NCBI GenBank assembly: GCA_022821085.1
Contig: JAJEEG010000006.1
Coordinates: 1,447,330 to 1,511,329, forward strand
DNA from: Candidatus Latescibacterota bacterium
Lineage (GTDB): Bacteria; JAAXHH01
Length of the DNA: 64,000 bases
Direction of reading: 5' to 3'
In this document: positions 44,463-52,969 of the stretch, piece by piece
How positions within the stretch are numbered: the first letter of the stretch is position 1
How the letters are laid out: each line of letters starts with the position of its first letter
Position numbers and translations under genes: made by a program
The notes under the pieces: model-generated
Database searches by the model: none
What the model was told of the DNA's origin: nothing
The model's input: the letters and a program-made list of their open reading frames with translations, nothing else

Positions 44463-46049
44463 ATGTATCGTATCTTCGTCACCCTCATCCTGGTCATGGT
44501 GGCCGCTTCCCCCGCCGCCGCCCAGGAATATGATGTCTCCGAGCTCCAGACGCGCGCCGAGTTCTCCGGATTCGACGAGACGACCCGGTACGCAGAGGTC
44601 ATGTCCTACCTCCGGGCCGCCGTGCTCGCGTCCGACCGGCTCCATCTGACCGAATTCGGCTACACGACGGAAGGCCGGGCCCTGCCCCTGATCGTCTTCG
44701 GCGACGTCTGGGACGCATCCGCGGCGGAAATCGCCCGGACCGGCAAAACGAAGGTGTTCGTCCAGGCGAACATCCACGCCGGGGAGGTCTGCGGCAAGGA
44801 AGCCCTGCTCATGCTGATCCGGGAACTGGCCTCCGGAGCGTATGCGGACTGGGCCGATTCCCTGGTGCTGATGATGGCGCCGATCTACAACGCGGACGGC
44901 AACGAGCGGATCAGCCTGTACAACCGCCCGCGCCAGCATGGACCCGTGGGGGGCATGGGGCAGCGGCCGAACGCCCAGGGTTTCGACCTGAACCGCGATC
45001 ACATGAAGCTGGACTCTCCCGAGGCGCGGTCTCTGGTCTGGCTCATGAGCGAATACGATCCCCACGTGCTGATCGATCTCCACACCACGAACGGCACCGT
45101 CCACGGCTACCACCTTACCTACTCGCCGCCGCTCAACCCCAATACCGACGGCCGGATTGTCGAACTGCTGCGGGACCGGTGGCTGCCCGAGGTGCGAACC
45201 ACTGTCCGGGAGAACTACGGGTGGGCGTTCTACTACTACGGCAACGTGCCCCGGGCCGGGTCGGCCCGTGAACCGGGATGGTACACCTTCGATCACCGGC
45301 CCCGGTTCAACAACAACTACGTGGGACTCCGGAACCGCATCGCCATACTGAGCGAAGCCTATGCATACGCGTCCTTCGAAGACCGCATCATGGCCACCCT
45401 GGCCTTCGTGAAGGAGAACGTCCACTACGCCCATCGGAACGCGTCTGCGATACGCGCGATCCTGGAGACCGTGGACCTGGAATCGGTCGTGGGGCGGGAC
45501 CTGGCCGTCCGTTCCGAATTCGCCCGGTCCGTCGAACCGGTGGAAATCCTGCTGGGTGAAGTCGAAGAGACGCGCAACCCCTACACGGGTGAGGTCATGA
45601 ATCTCCGGAAGGAAGTCCTCAGGCCGACTTCGATGTACGAGTACGGCACATTCTCCGCAACCGAGACGGAGCGTGCGCCACGGACGTATTTCGTACCTCC
45701 CTCCTTGTCCACCGTGATCGAACGGCTCGGCGCCCACGGCATCTGGTTCGAGGAACTCTCCAGTCCCCGCGAACTGGCGCTGGAGCGGTTCAGGATAGAC
45801 GCGTCGCAGGCCGCCGAGCGGCCCTTCCAGGGTAGACGCGAACGGACGCTGTCGGGCGTCTACGAACCCGTGGTCCACACGCTGGAACCCGGCACGCTGG
45901 TCGTACCGGTGGATCAGAAACTGGGCAGGCTGGTATGCTACCTGCTGGAACCCAGGTCCGACGACGGCCTGGTCGCGTGGGCGCTGATGGACGATGTACT
46001 CGAAGGCGCGGAGCACTACCCCATACTGCGCGAACCGGCCGACCGGTAG
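44463..46049 (+). CDS. Exported M14-family metallopeptidase
   Basis: 528-residue zinc carboxypeptidase-like protein. A cleavable signal peptide is clear (MYRIFVTLILVMVAASPAAA then Q). Zinc ligands are in QANIHAGEVCGKEALLML (HxxE) and the later His in LIDLHTTNGTVHGYHL; FDLNRDHMKLDSPEAR carries the substrate-binding Asn-Arg. The catalytic Glu region is likely ILSEAYAY. The C-terminal 150 residues (RAPRTYFVPPSLSTVIERLG) form a second domain seen in this subgroup. TTG 44439 is an upstream alternative start; ATG 44463 puts the signal peptide at the terminus. Predicted periplasmic. Confidence 0.92.
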   Translation: MYRIFVTLILVMVAASPAAAQEYDVSELQTRAEFSGFDETTRYAEVMSYLRAAVLASDRLHLTEFGYTTEGRALPLIVFGDVWDASAAEIARTGKTKVFVQANIHAGEVCGKEALLMLIRELASGAYADWADSLVLMMAPIYNADGNERISLYNRPRQHGPVGGMGQRPNAQGFDLNRDHMKLDSPEARSLVWLMSEYDPHVLIDLHTTNGTVHGYHLTYSPPLNPNTDGRIVELLRDRWLPEVRTTVRENYGWAFYYYGNVPRAGSAREPGWYTFDHRPRFNNNYVGLRNRIAILSEAYAYASFEDRIMATLAFVKENVHYAHRNASAIRAILETVDLESVVGRDLAVRSEFARSVEPVEILLGEVEETRNPYTGEVMNLRKEVLRPTSMYEYGTFSATETERAPRTYFVPPSLSTVIERLGAHGIWFEELSSPRELALERFRIDASQAAERPFQGRRERTLSGVYEPVVHTLEPGTLVVPVDQKLGRLVCYLLEPRSDDGLVAWALMDDVLEGAEHYPILREPADR

Positions 46050-46082
46050 ACATCTAGAAAGTCCGCAACGACCGGTGGACGG

Positions 46083-46120
46083 CCGGTTGCCGACCGGTTG
46101 CCGACCGGTTGCCGACCGGA
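46083..46120. repeat. 11-base tandem repeat
   Basis: Three exact copies of CCGGTTGCCGA (46083-46093, 46094-46104, 46105-46115) and a partial fourth to 46120, in the gap between the peptidase and nucleoside hydrolase genes. No gene overlaps it. Confidence 0.9.
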
Positions 46121-46162
46121 TGAGCCGGCGACTGCCCTGAACCTTCACCCGACGGAGTCTGC

Positions 46163-47140
46163 ATGCCCGGCCGTGTCATCCTGGACACCGATACGGGGGT
46201 CGACGACGCACTGGCCATCTTGCTGGCCATGCGGTCGCCCGAGCTTCGCGTCGAGGCCATCACGGGAGTCTGCGGAAACACGCCCCTGGAAAACTGCGTG
46301 CGCAACATTTACCTCACCCTGAGCGTACTCGATGCACATGAAACGCCGGTCGTGGCCCAGGGCGAGGTCCGTCCGCTGGTCCGCGAACTGGCCTTCGCCG
46401 GGGATATCCACGGCGACGACGGACTGGGCGGCGTAACCCGCCTGGTGGACGCGGACGGGCGCCGTGCATACCCGGATCCCGACCAACGTCCGAGTACCGT
46501 ACACGCCGTCGATCTGATCACGGACCTCGCCGGCCGGTACCCGGGTGAGCTCATCCTGATCGCCGTGGGGCCACTCACCAACGTTGCGCGGGCCGTCATG
46601 AAGGATCCGGACCGCATGCGCGGGCTCCGGGAGATCATCATCATGGGCGGCGCTTTCGAGACCGGCGGAAACGTCTCTCCGGTGGCGGAATTCAACATCC
46701 ACGCCGATCCCCATGCGGCGCAGATCGTCTGTGATGCCGGGATCCCCCTGGTTTTCGTTCCGCTGGATGTGACCCGCCAGGCGTTCCTGGATGCGGGAAC
46801 GATCGACCGATTCGCCGCAGCGGCGGGCACCGGCGAGGCGGGCGCCAGGGCCGCCTTCGTACGCGACTGCACGTCCAGTTACGTGGCCTTTCACCGGCAG
46901 AAGAGGGGCGTCAACGGTTGTTTTCTCCACGATCCCCTCGCCGTGGCCGTCGCCGTCCGGGAAGAACTGGTCACGACGGTGCCGGCCAGGGTGGACGTGG
47001 AAACCGCCGGCGACCTCACCACGGGCATGACCGTGTCCGACCTCCGTTCCGACCGGTGGGGCGATCCGAACGCGAGGGTCTGCACCGCGGTGGACGTCCA
47101 GGCATTCACCAGGTTATTCGAGGAAAGGGTGCTCGCATGA
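46163..47140 (+). CDS. Nucleoside hydrolase (IUNH family)
   Basis: 325-residue calcium-dependent nucleoside hydrolase. The signature VILDTDTGVDDALAIL (residues 5-20) holds the Asp cluster; AITGVCGNTPLENCVRN, LILIAVGPLTNVARAV, IIIMGGAFETGGNVSPVAEF-type residues and FLHDPLAVAVAV complete the active site. The family cleaves N-ribosidic bonds of nucleosides; base preference is not clear. GGAG lies five bases before the ATG. Its stop overlaps the start of the SDR gene (ATGA at 47137-47140), placing it in the downstream operon. Confidence 0.93.
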   Translation: MPGRVILDTDTGVDDALAILLAMRSPELRVEAITGVCGNTPLENCVRNIYLTLSVLDAHETPVVAQGEVRPLVRELAFAGDIHGDDGLGGVTRLVDADGRRAYPDPDQRPSTVHAVDLITDLAGRYPGELILIAVGPLTNVARAVMKDPDRMRGLREIIIMGGAFETGGNVSPVAEFNIHADPHAAQIVCDAGIPLVFVPLDVTRQAFLDAGTIDRFAAAAGTGEAGARAAFVRDCTSSYVAFHRQKRGVNGCFLHDPLAVAVAVREELVTTVPARVDVETAGDLTTGMTVSDLRSDRWGDPNARVCTAVDVQAFTRLFEERVLA

Positions 47141-47883
47141 TCCTGAAGGACCGTACGGCTATCGTAACCGGCGGCGGGCAGGGCATCGGCCGGGCGATAT
47201 GTGGTATTTTCGCCGAAGAAGGCGCCGCCGTCGTGGTCGTGGATATCAACGAATCCGCTGCCGAGGAGACCGCCCGGCTGCTGAACCGGGAAGGCTATGC
47301 CGGACGGTCGGCACGGGCCGTCCGGGCGGACATCTCGGTCGGGGCAGAGATCAGCGCCCTGGCCGACGGTGTCTTCGAGGAGTACGGCCGCGTGGATATT
47401 CTCGTGAATAACGCTGGGCTGGCCCTGTTCAGGTCGGTGGCAGCATGCACGGAGGAAGAGTGGGATCGGGTGATGGCGGTTAACCTCAAGGGGCCGTTTC
47501 TGCTGTCAAAGGCCCTGTTGCCCGCCATGATCGCCCAACAATCCGGCGCGGTGATCAACCTGGCCTCGGTCGCGGGGAAGACCGGCGGCGTGGTGTCCGG
47601 AGCGCCCTATTCGGTATCCAAGGCCGGAATCGAGTGCCTGACCAAGTCGCTGGCCCGAGAACTGGCGCCGCACGGGGTGCGGGTCAACGCCATCGCGCCC
47701 GGGATCATAGATACCGCCCTGACCGCTCATCACGATCCGGCCTTCGTCGACGCGATCCCCCTGGGCGGCAGCAAAGGGGAACCACGGGACGTGGCCGAGG
47801 CGGCGCTGTTCCTCGCATCGGACCGGTCGCGACACATCACCGGCGAGATCCTGGACGTCAACGGCGGCCTGTTGATGGACTGA
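47137..47883 (+). CDS. SDR family oxidoreductase
   Basis: 248-residue classical SDR. TGGGQGIGRAI (cofactor loop), VVVDIN with Asp (NAD preference), NNAG, and the triad Ser in NLASVAG with YSVSK are all present, ending EILDVNGGLLMD. It resembles 3-oxoacyl-ACP or sugar-type dehydrogenases, but the substrate is unknown. It is coupled to the nucleoside hydrolase by ATGA overlap and followed two bases later by the acyl-CoA-synthetase-like gene. Confidence 0.94.
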   Translation: MILKDRTAIVTGGGQGIGRAICGIFAEEGAAVVVVDINESAAEETARLLNREGYAGRSARAVRADISVGAEISALADGVFEEYGRVDILVNNAGLALFRSVAACTEEEWDRVMAVNLKGPFLLSKALLPAMIAQQSGAVINLASVAGKTGGVVSGAPYSVSKAGIECLTKSLARELAPHGVRVNAIAPGIIDTALTAHHDPAFVDAIPLGGSKGEPRDVAEAALFLASDRSRHITGEILDVNGGLLMD

Positions 47884-47885
47884 CC

Positions 47886-48533
47886 ATGACCGCATCCGTT
47901 TCCAATTTCGCCGTGGACGTCGTGGACCGGCATGCGCGGGAGCCGGGGCGGGTCGCCCTGCGATGGCAATACGCACGCGGCGTCACGACGGACGTGACCT
48001 TCCGGGACATGAAGATACGCTCCGAGAAGGTCGCCTACGTGCTGCACCAACACGGCGTGCGTCCGGGACACCGGGTGTTCATCCTGCTGCCGCCGTGCAC
48101 GGCCTGGTGGGAGTCCGTACTAGGCTGCATGCGCGCGGGCGCCGTGGCCGTACTGGGCCAGGACGCGTCCACGTCACAGGTGCTGAAGGACCAGATCAAC
48201 CAGTCCCGGTCGTCGCTGGTGATCGCGTCCGATGCCGTTGCGGACGTGATCGGCCGGATCATGGACGACTGCGGCCGGATAACCCACTGGCTTTCCGTAG
48301 GTTGGGAGCGTGAGGGGTGGGTGGATTTCGACCGCCGCGTCTCCCTCGCTTCGGCCGGCTTCAAGGCGGTGGAAACGGGCGGGAACGATCCTTGCATCGT
48401 CGTGTACGACCAGGGAACGCCGACCACTGAAACCACGCACCGCCACGGCGACGAAGGATACGACCTGGCGCAGCTCGACGCGTGGCGCGACGGGCTGGCC
48501 ATCTCGTTGCAAGATTTGTCCGAGCAACCATGA
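47886..48533 (+). CDS. Truncated acyl-CoA-synthetase-like (ANL N-terminal) protein
   Basis: 215 residues against 500-560 for a full ANL enzyme. It matches only the N-terminal part: FRDMKIRSEKVAYVLHQHGV, GHRVFILLPPCTAWWESVLG, RAGAVAVLGQDASTSQVLKD and SRSSLVIASDAVADVI, much like medium-chain acyl-CoA synthetases. Where the ATP-binding YTSGTTGxPK loop belongs the sequence reads VYDQGTPTTETTHRHGDE, with its Gly-Thr-Thr-Gly and Lys lost. The protein then ends, without the adenylate-forming and C-terminal domains. It therefore cannot be a normal synthetase. Its stop overlaps the CoA-transferase start (ATGA), so the frame is maintained in the operon. Confidence 0.8.
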   Translation: MTASVSNFAVDVVDRHAREPGRVALRWQYARGVTTDVTFRDMKIRSEKVAYVLHQHGVRPGHRVFILLPPCTAWWESVLGCMRAGAVAVLGQDASTSQVLKDQINQSRSSLVIASDAVADVIGRIMDDCGRITHWLSVGWEREGWVDFDRRVSLASAGFKAVETGGNDPCIVVYDQGTPTTETTHRHGDEGYDLAQLDAWRDGLAISLQDLSEQP

Positions 48534-49687
48534 TTCGCGCACTGACCGACTGCCTGGTGTTGGAGTTGACCACGCAACTGCCGGGTCCCTACTGCGCCAT
48601 GCTGCTGGCCGATCTCGGCGCCCGGGTGATCAAGGTGGAACCGCCCGGCGGAGATCCCCTGCGCGGTTTTCCTCCGGCGTTTGCCAGCGTCAACCGCGGC
48701 AAGCGGAACATCGTGATCGACCTCAAAAAGAACGCGGGCAGGGGGGTCATGAGCCGCCTGATCGGCCGGGCGGACGTCGTGCTGGAAGGTTTCCGCCCCG
48801 GCGTGGCCGAACGGCTCGGTGTGGACTATCCCGCGGCGAAAAACCTGAACCCCTCCGTCGTCTACTGCGCCATATCGGGATTCGGGCAGGATGGCCCCTA
48901 CCGGGACCGTGCCGGCCACGACATCAACTACCTCGCGATCGGCGGCCTGCTCGGACGCGGCGATCCGCCCGCGGTGCCTCCCGTATTGATTTCAGACCTG
49001 TCCTCCGGCCTGTACGGCGCGCTGGCCGTTTCCGCCGCGCTCATGCGGCGCGCGGCCACGGGGGAGGGATGCTTCATCGATCTGTCCATGACCGACTGCA
49101 TCCTTTCCTGGATGGCGCTCGACATTGCCGCGGCGGCGCAGGATCCGGACGCGGCCCGGGGACCGTTCCTCGGGAACATACCGCATTACGGGATCTACGA
49201 AACCTCGGACGGACGGCACATCAGCCTCGGAATCGTCCACGAGGACCATTTCTGGACCCGATTCTGCGACGCCGTTGGACTGGAGGAGTGGCGGGACTGG
49301 CCCTCGAAGAAACGGCTGGAGCGGGAGACCGAAATCCGGGAGAAACTCCGTGCCATTTTCGCCATGGCATCCTGCCGGGAATGGGACCGGAGGCTGCGCG
49401 ACGCCGACGTGCCCTGCGCCCCCATATACAACCTTGACGAGTTGCCGGACGACCCTTATATACAGTATCGAAACCCGTTCTACCATCTCGTCGCTTCCGA
49501 CCGTTCGGAAAGCCGTCAGGTGAAGGCGCCGTACCGTACGGATACGACGGAAGCCGAAGACCCGCTTCCGCCTCCCGTCATGGGCGAACATACGCGTACG
49601 GTGCTTTCGGCGTCCGGATACGATGATGACGAGATCGACCGCTTGATACAACTTGGCGCAGTACACGCATCCCGAATCGGGGAGTAG
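48530..49687 (+). CDS. CaiB/BaiF family CoA transferase
   Basis: 385-residue class III CoA transferase. Family blocks: LVLELTTQLPGPYCAMLLAD, GARVIKVEPPGGDPLRGFPP, NRGKRNIVIDLKKNAGRG, VLEGFRPGVAERLG, YCAISGFGQDGPYRDRAGHD (catalytic Asp in the GHD) and GEGCFIDLSMTDCILSW. It moves CoA between acyl-CoA and a carboxylic acid. The frame is open to 48482, but ATG 48530 overlaps the upstream stop. Next to a defective acyl-CoA synthetase-like gene, it may supply acyl-CoA activation in this cluster. Confidence 0.94.
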   Translation: MIRALTDCLVLELTTQLPGPYCAMLLADLGARVIKVEPPGGDPLRGFPPAFASVNRGKRNIVIDLKKNAGRGVMSRLIGRADVVLEGFRPGVAERLGVDYPAAKNLNPSVVYCAISGFGQDGPYRDRAGHDINYLAIGGLLGRGDPPAVPPVLISDLSSGLYGALAVSAALMRRAATGEGCFIDLSMTDCILSWMALDIAAAAQDPDAARGPFLGNIPHYGIYETSDGRHISLGIVHEDHFWTRFCDAVGLEEWRDWPSKKRLERETEIREKLRAIFAMASCREWDRRLRDADVPCAPIYNLDELPDDPYIQYRNPFYHLVASDRSESRQVKAPYRTDTTEAEDPLPPPVMGEHTRTVLSASGYDDDEIDRLIQLGAVHASRIGE

Positions 49688-49711
49688 CAGCCGAATCCCA
49701 AAGGAGAGATC

Positions 49712-51184
49712 ATGAGCATCCGCGTGCGAAACTGGCGTGATCAAGCGCCCTATGTCGGGCACATCAGCGCGCTGGTCTGGACGCTGTACCAGTCCCATGA
49801 CAAAGACGAGACATCACCGCCGGAAATCAACCGGCTGCACGGCATCAACAGCTTCGTCAAGCACGGGCTCCAGGGCCATCAGCACTCGGACCATCACCGG
49901 CACGACAACATCGAGCAGTTGTATTTCATCCTCCGCGGGCGCGGCCAGTTGCTGATCGGGGACGACAAGGTGGACGTCCGGGACGGCACGGCCGTCTACA
50001 TGCCCGTCAACGTGCCTCACCAGGCGTTCAACGACGGGGAAGGCTGGATGGAGCACCTGATCGTCAGTTGCCCGCTCGACGAAATCCGGGAAGGCACGCC
50101 CTCGGTGCGGGATTGGCGCGACGTCCATCCGGTCGTGCTGGAAGGCGGCACCGTTTCCTGGCCGCTGCTGCGGCGCGAGGAGGAAGCCCCGGCCGGCGAG
50201 GGCGGCGTGCTCCAGCGCGTGCACAGCGTGACGCGCTTCGCGGTCCAGGGGCGCCAGGGAACTACCTGGCAGCAGTTGGATGGCATCGAGCTGGTCCACT
50301 ACGTCCTCAGCGGATTAGGCATCATCGAGGATCTGGACGGGGACCGTCAACTGGTCACGGAAGGTTCCGCAGCCCACGTGCTGCCCGGGGTTGCCCATCG
50401 ATTCTCCAACGAGGGCGAGGGCTGGCTCGAGTACGTCACGTTCGCGGTCGAGGTTGGTGAGGTCGAAGCGCCGGACGAATCCGAAGAGTTGGAGGAATCC
50501 GAAGAGCCGGCCGCGGAGTACGGCGTGGAGGATGTTGCCGCGGCTGCGGTGGTGGCGGAGGTCGATTGGGACGACGCCGACGCGGTGGAGACCGAAGAGG
50601 AAATCGATGAGGACGGCGCCGACGATGGAGCAGACGATGACGTGGAGTCGACGCAGACCGAAGATGAAGCGGCGGCCGACGATAGCGCCGACGATGACGC
50701 CGACGATGACGCCGGCGATGACGCAGAGTCGACGCAGACCGAGGATGAAGCTGCGGCCGACGATGGCGCCGATGTAGATACGGAATCCGAAGAAGACGAA
50801 GAAGACGAAGAAGACGAAGAAGAGGCCGAATCGGCGCAGATCAAGGAAGAGGCGGACGTTGAAGTCGCCGCGGCTGCCGATGAGGACGAAGCGGAGGACG
50901 AATTGGCGCAGGCCGAAGGTGAGGCCGAGGACAAGGCAGCAGATGTGATCGAGGACGCCGTTGAAGTGGAAGTTGAAGATGGGGCCGGCGATGATCAGGA
51001 AGATGCGGTGGACGAAGCGGAAGTAGAAGTCGCCGAGGCTTCCGATGAGGACGAGGTGGACGACGACGATTTCGACCTGGAAGACGACGATGCGGACTTC
51101 GATATCGAAGACGAAGATGAAACCGTCGTGGAGGACGAAACAGGGGAAGATGGCGACAATTCCCCTGACACGGACAGACGTTAA
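49712..51184 (+). CDS. Bicupin with long hyperacidic C-terminal tail
   Basis: 490 residues. Two cupin domains: the first about 50-118 with HSDHHRHDNIEQLYFILRGR (H58, H61/62, H64, E68) and VPHQAFND (H103); the second about 175-246 with LVHYVLSGLGIIEDLDG and PGVAHRFSNEGEGWLE, which has lost most metal ligands. From about residue 250 to the end the chain is almost only Asp, Glu, Ala and Val, with a repeat ESTQTEDEAAADD present twice. The tail is not a known domain and is surely disordered. AAAGGAGA precedes the ATG. The tail encodes no stop on the plus strand, so it is expressed in frame. Confidence 0.85.
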   Translation: MSIRVRNWRDQAPYVGHISALVWTLYQSHDKDETSPPEINRLHGINSFVKHGLQGHQHSDHHRHDNIEQLYFILRGRGQLLIGDDKVDVRDGTAVYMPVNVPHQAFNDGEGWMEHLIVSCPLDEIREGTPSVRDWRDVHPVVLEGGTVSWPLLRREEEAPAGEGGVLQRVHSVTRFAVQGRQGTTWQQLDGIELVHYVLSGLGIIEDLDGDRQLVTEGSAAHVLPGVAHRFSNEGEGWLEYVTFAVEVGEVEAPDESEELEESEEPAAEYGVEDVAAAAVVAEVDWDDADAVETEEEIDEDGADDGADDDVESTQTEDEAAADDSADDDADDDAGDDAESTQTEDEAAADDGADVDTESEEDEEDEEDEEEAESAQIKEEADVEVAAAADEDEAEDELAQAEGEAEDKAADVIEDAVEVEVEDGAGDDQEDAVDEAEVEVAEASDEDEVDDDDFDLEDDDADFDIEDEDETVVEDETGEDGDNSPDTDRR

Positions 51185-51196
51185 TCGAAAGCGTAC

Positions 51197-52099
51197 GTGA
51201 ACAACCTACCCGCCCGCTCGTTCGGGCGAACCGGCATGCGTCCGGCGGCGCTGGCCATGGGAGCCGCCTTTCTGCACGAAAGCCCCGAGGCGGTCGAGGC
51301 CATCCGGATCGCCCTGGAACTGGGCGTCAACTATTTCGATACCTACCCGGGCCACCACGAGGAGAAATGGGGCGAAGCGCTCTCCGGCGTACCCCGGTCC
51401 TCCTACTATCTCCAGGCCAAGATCGGCACCCATCCCGAACGCAGGAAGGACTTCTCCGGAGAAGGCGCCAGGTGGAGCCTGGACCAGAGCCTGCGATCCC
51501 TGAAGACGGACTACCTCGACTGCGTGCTCGTGCACGATCCGGCCGAAGTGGACGACTTGCTACGCGTAGGCGCGGTTTTCGACGTGCTGCACGAAATGAA
51601 ATCGCAGGGCTTGGTCAGAAATATCGGACTCGGCGCCCGTTCCCATGACTGGCACGTACGGCTGATCGACGATGGCATCAGCGACGTGTCCCTGACCTTC
51701 CTGGACTACACCCTGGTCAACCAGTCGGCCGCCGCCACCATCTTTCCGGCGGCCAGAAGACGGGCAACAGGCGTCATCCTGGCCAGCGTGCAGGGCATGG
51801 GCCTTTTGACCGGACAGGAGCCCGATCCGGATCGCGAGCGGGGCATGCATCCCGGGTCCGCGCCGCGCGCACATAGAATCTGGACCTGGTGCCGCGAGCA
51901 CGGCGTCAACATCCGTCACCTGGCCATACAGTTCTGCCTGGCGGCGCCGGTGGACAGCATCGTCATGTTCGGGCCGGCGAGCATCCGGCACGTCCAGGAC
52001 GCCTACGAGGCCGCCACCGAGACGATTCCGGCCGAGCTCTGGGAAGCGTTCGACCAGGCTTTCGGCATCCGTCCGGGCATGGATGCCGGCCCGTCATAG
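51197..52099 (+). CDS. Aldo/keto reductase-like protein
   Basis: 300-residue TIM-barrel aldo/keto reductase relative starting at GTG 51197. The scaffold is clear: RSFGRTGMRPAALAMGAAFL, LGVNYFDTYPGHHEEKWGEA, YLQAKIG, LRSLKTDYLDCVLVHDP and NIRHLAIQFCLAAP. D48, K75 and H113 correspond to three of the four catalytic residues; the usual Tyr five residues after the Asp is a His here, while a Tyr sits at position 50. Activity may therefore be changed. NADP(H) would be the expected cofactor. It lies 12 bases after the bicupin. Confidence 0.88.
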   Translation: MNNLPARSFGRTGMRPAALAMGAAFLHESPEAVEAIRIALELGVNYFDTYPGHHEEKWGEALSGVPRSSYYLQAKIGTHPERRKDFSGEGARWSLDQSLRSLKTDYLDCVLVHDPAEVDDLLRVGAVFDVLHEMKSQGLVRNIGLGARSHDWHVRLIDDGISDVSLTFLDYTLVNQSAAATIFPAARRRATGVILASVQGMGLLTGQEPDPDRERGMHPGSAPRAHRIWTWCREHGVNIRHLAIQFCLAAPVDSIVMFGPASIRHVQDAYEAATETIPAELWEAFDQAFGIRPGMDAGPS

Positions 52100-52207
52100 C
52101 ACCTGGGTCCTGGCCACCGGTCCGGTGCGTCAACACCTTACAACATCTGGCGTGCGAACCGAACACGACATGAACGAATCCACCCACCCTTAAGGAAACC
52201 CGCCCAC

Positions 52208-52969
52208 GTGCCCTCCCTGAACTTCTCGCCCCGCGTGCCCGTCATCGACGCGAATGTGTGCGTGGGCAATCACCATACCGGTCCATCGCCCTGCCAGAGC
52301 CCCGCGCAACTGCTCGAGGAAATGGATTTCCACGGCGTCCGGCGTGCCGTGATCTACCATGCCCAGGGTGAACAGATCAGTCCGACGGACGGCAACAAGT
52401 ACCTGGAGGACTGGCTGGACGACGAGGGACGACTCATCCTTCAGTGGTCGGTCGCGCCGGTGGAAATCTCCATGGAGCAGATCGCGGAACTCCACGGCCG
52501 GGGCCGGGTGCGTTCCGTCCGCCTGCACGACTGCCAGTCCGCCGGACTTCCTTTTCTCCCATGGGGTTACGACGACCTCCTGACCTTTCTTTCGGATGCC
52601 GGGATCCCGCTCTGGATCCCACTGATGGACGTGGAAACGGACCACCTTGTCACGACGCTCAAGGCCTATCCGGACCTGCACGCCGTACTCATCGGCGCGC
52701 ACTATACCCACGCGCTGGTCGTTCGCGGGCTGCTGGAAGCGAGTTCCCGTGCCGTGCTGGAACTCAGCCGGTACGAGCCCATCGGCGAGGTGGAGGCCCT
52801 CGTGGAGCGGTTCGGCGCGGACCGGTTCGTCTACGGCTCGTGGTATCCCCGGTACGCCATGGGGCCGATCCTGTTCTACCTGCACCACACGCGCATGGGG
52901 GAGGATGAACTCGCGCGGATCTGCGCCGGAAACGTCGAGCGGCTGCTCGGACTCGAGGAGGGGGCATGA
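52208..52969 (+). CDS. Amidohydrolase-like TIM-barrel protein
   Basis: 253-residue amidohydrolase-superfamily protein (amidohydro-rel type). VPVIDANVCVGNHHTG takes the place of the usual D-x-H metal motif and has Asn-Val in place of the HxH His pair, so the metal site looks degraded. Other parts fit: VRSVRLHDCQSAGLPFLPWG, GIPLWIPLMDVE, ADRFVYGSWYPRYAMGPILF and ICAGNVERLLGLE. GTG 52208 follows AAGGA. It overlaps the next amidohydrolase gene by ATGA, so the two products may form a heteromer in which one subunit is catalytic; that is inference. Confidence 0.82.
   Translation: MPSLNFSPRVPVIDANVCVGNHHTGPSPCQSPAQLLEEMDFHGVRRAVIYHAQGEQISPTDGNKYLEDWLDDEGRLILQWSVAPVEISMEQIAELHGRGRVRSVRLHDCQSAGLPFLPWGYDDLLTFLSDAGIPLWIPLMDVETDHLVTTLKAYPDLHAVLIGAHYTHALVVRGLLEASSRAVLELSRYEPIGEVEALVERFGADRFVYGSWYPRYAMGPILFYLHHTRMGEDELARICAGNVERLLGLEEGA

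Noticed and set aside
44199-46148. 649-codon minus-strand open frame
   Set aside because: It lies antisense to the M14 peptidase with signal peptide and zinc motifs; the product is compositionally odd (Gly/Arg/Val/His-rich).
50630-51180. Acidic tail of the bicupin as a non-coding repeat or frameshift artefact
   Set aside because: The plus frame stays open through the whole stretch, keeps an Asp/Glu bias, and ends just before the next gene, so it is most likely coding.
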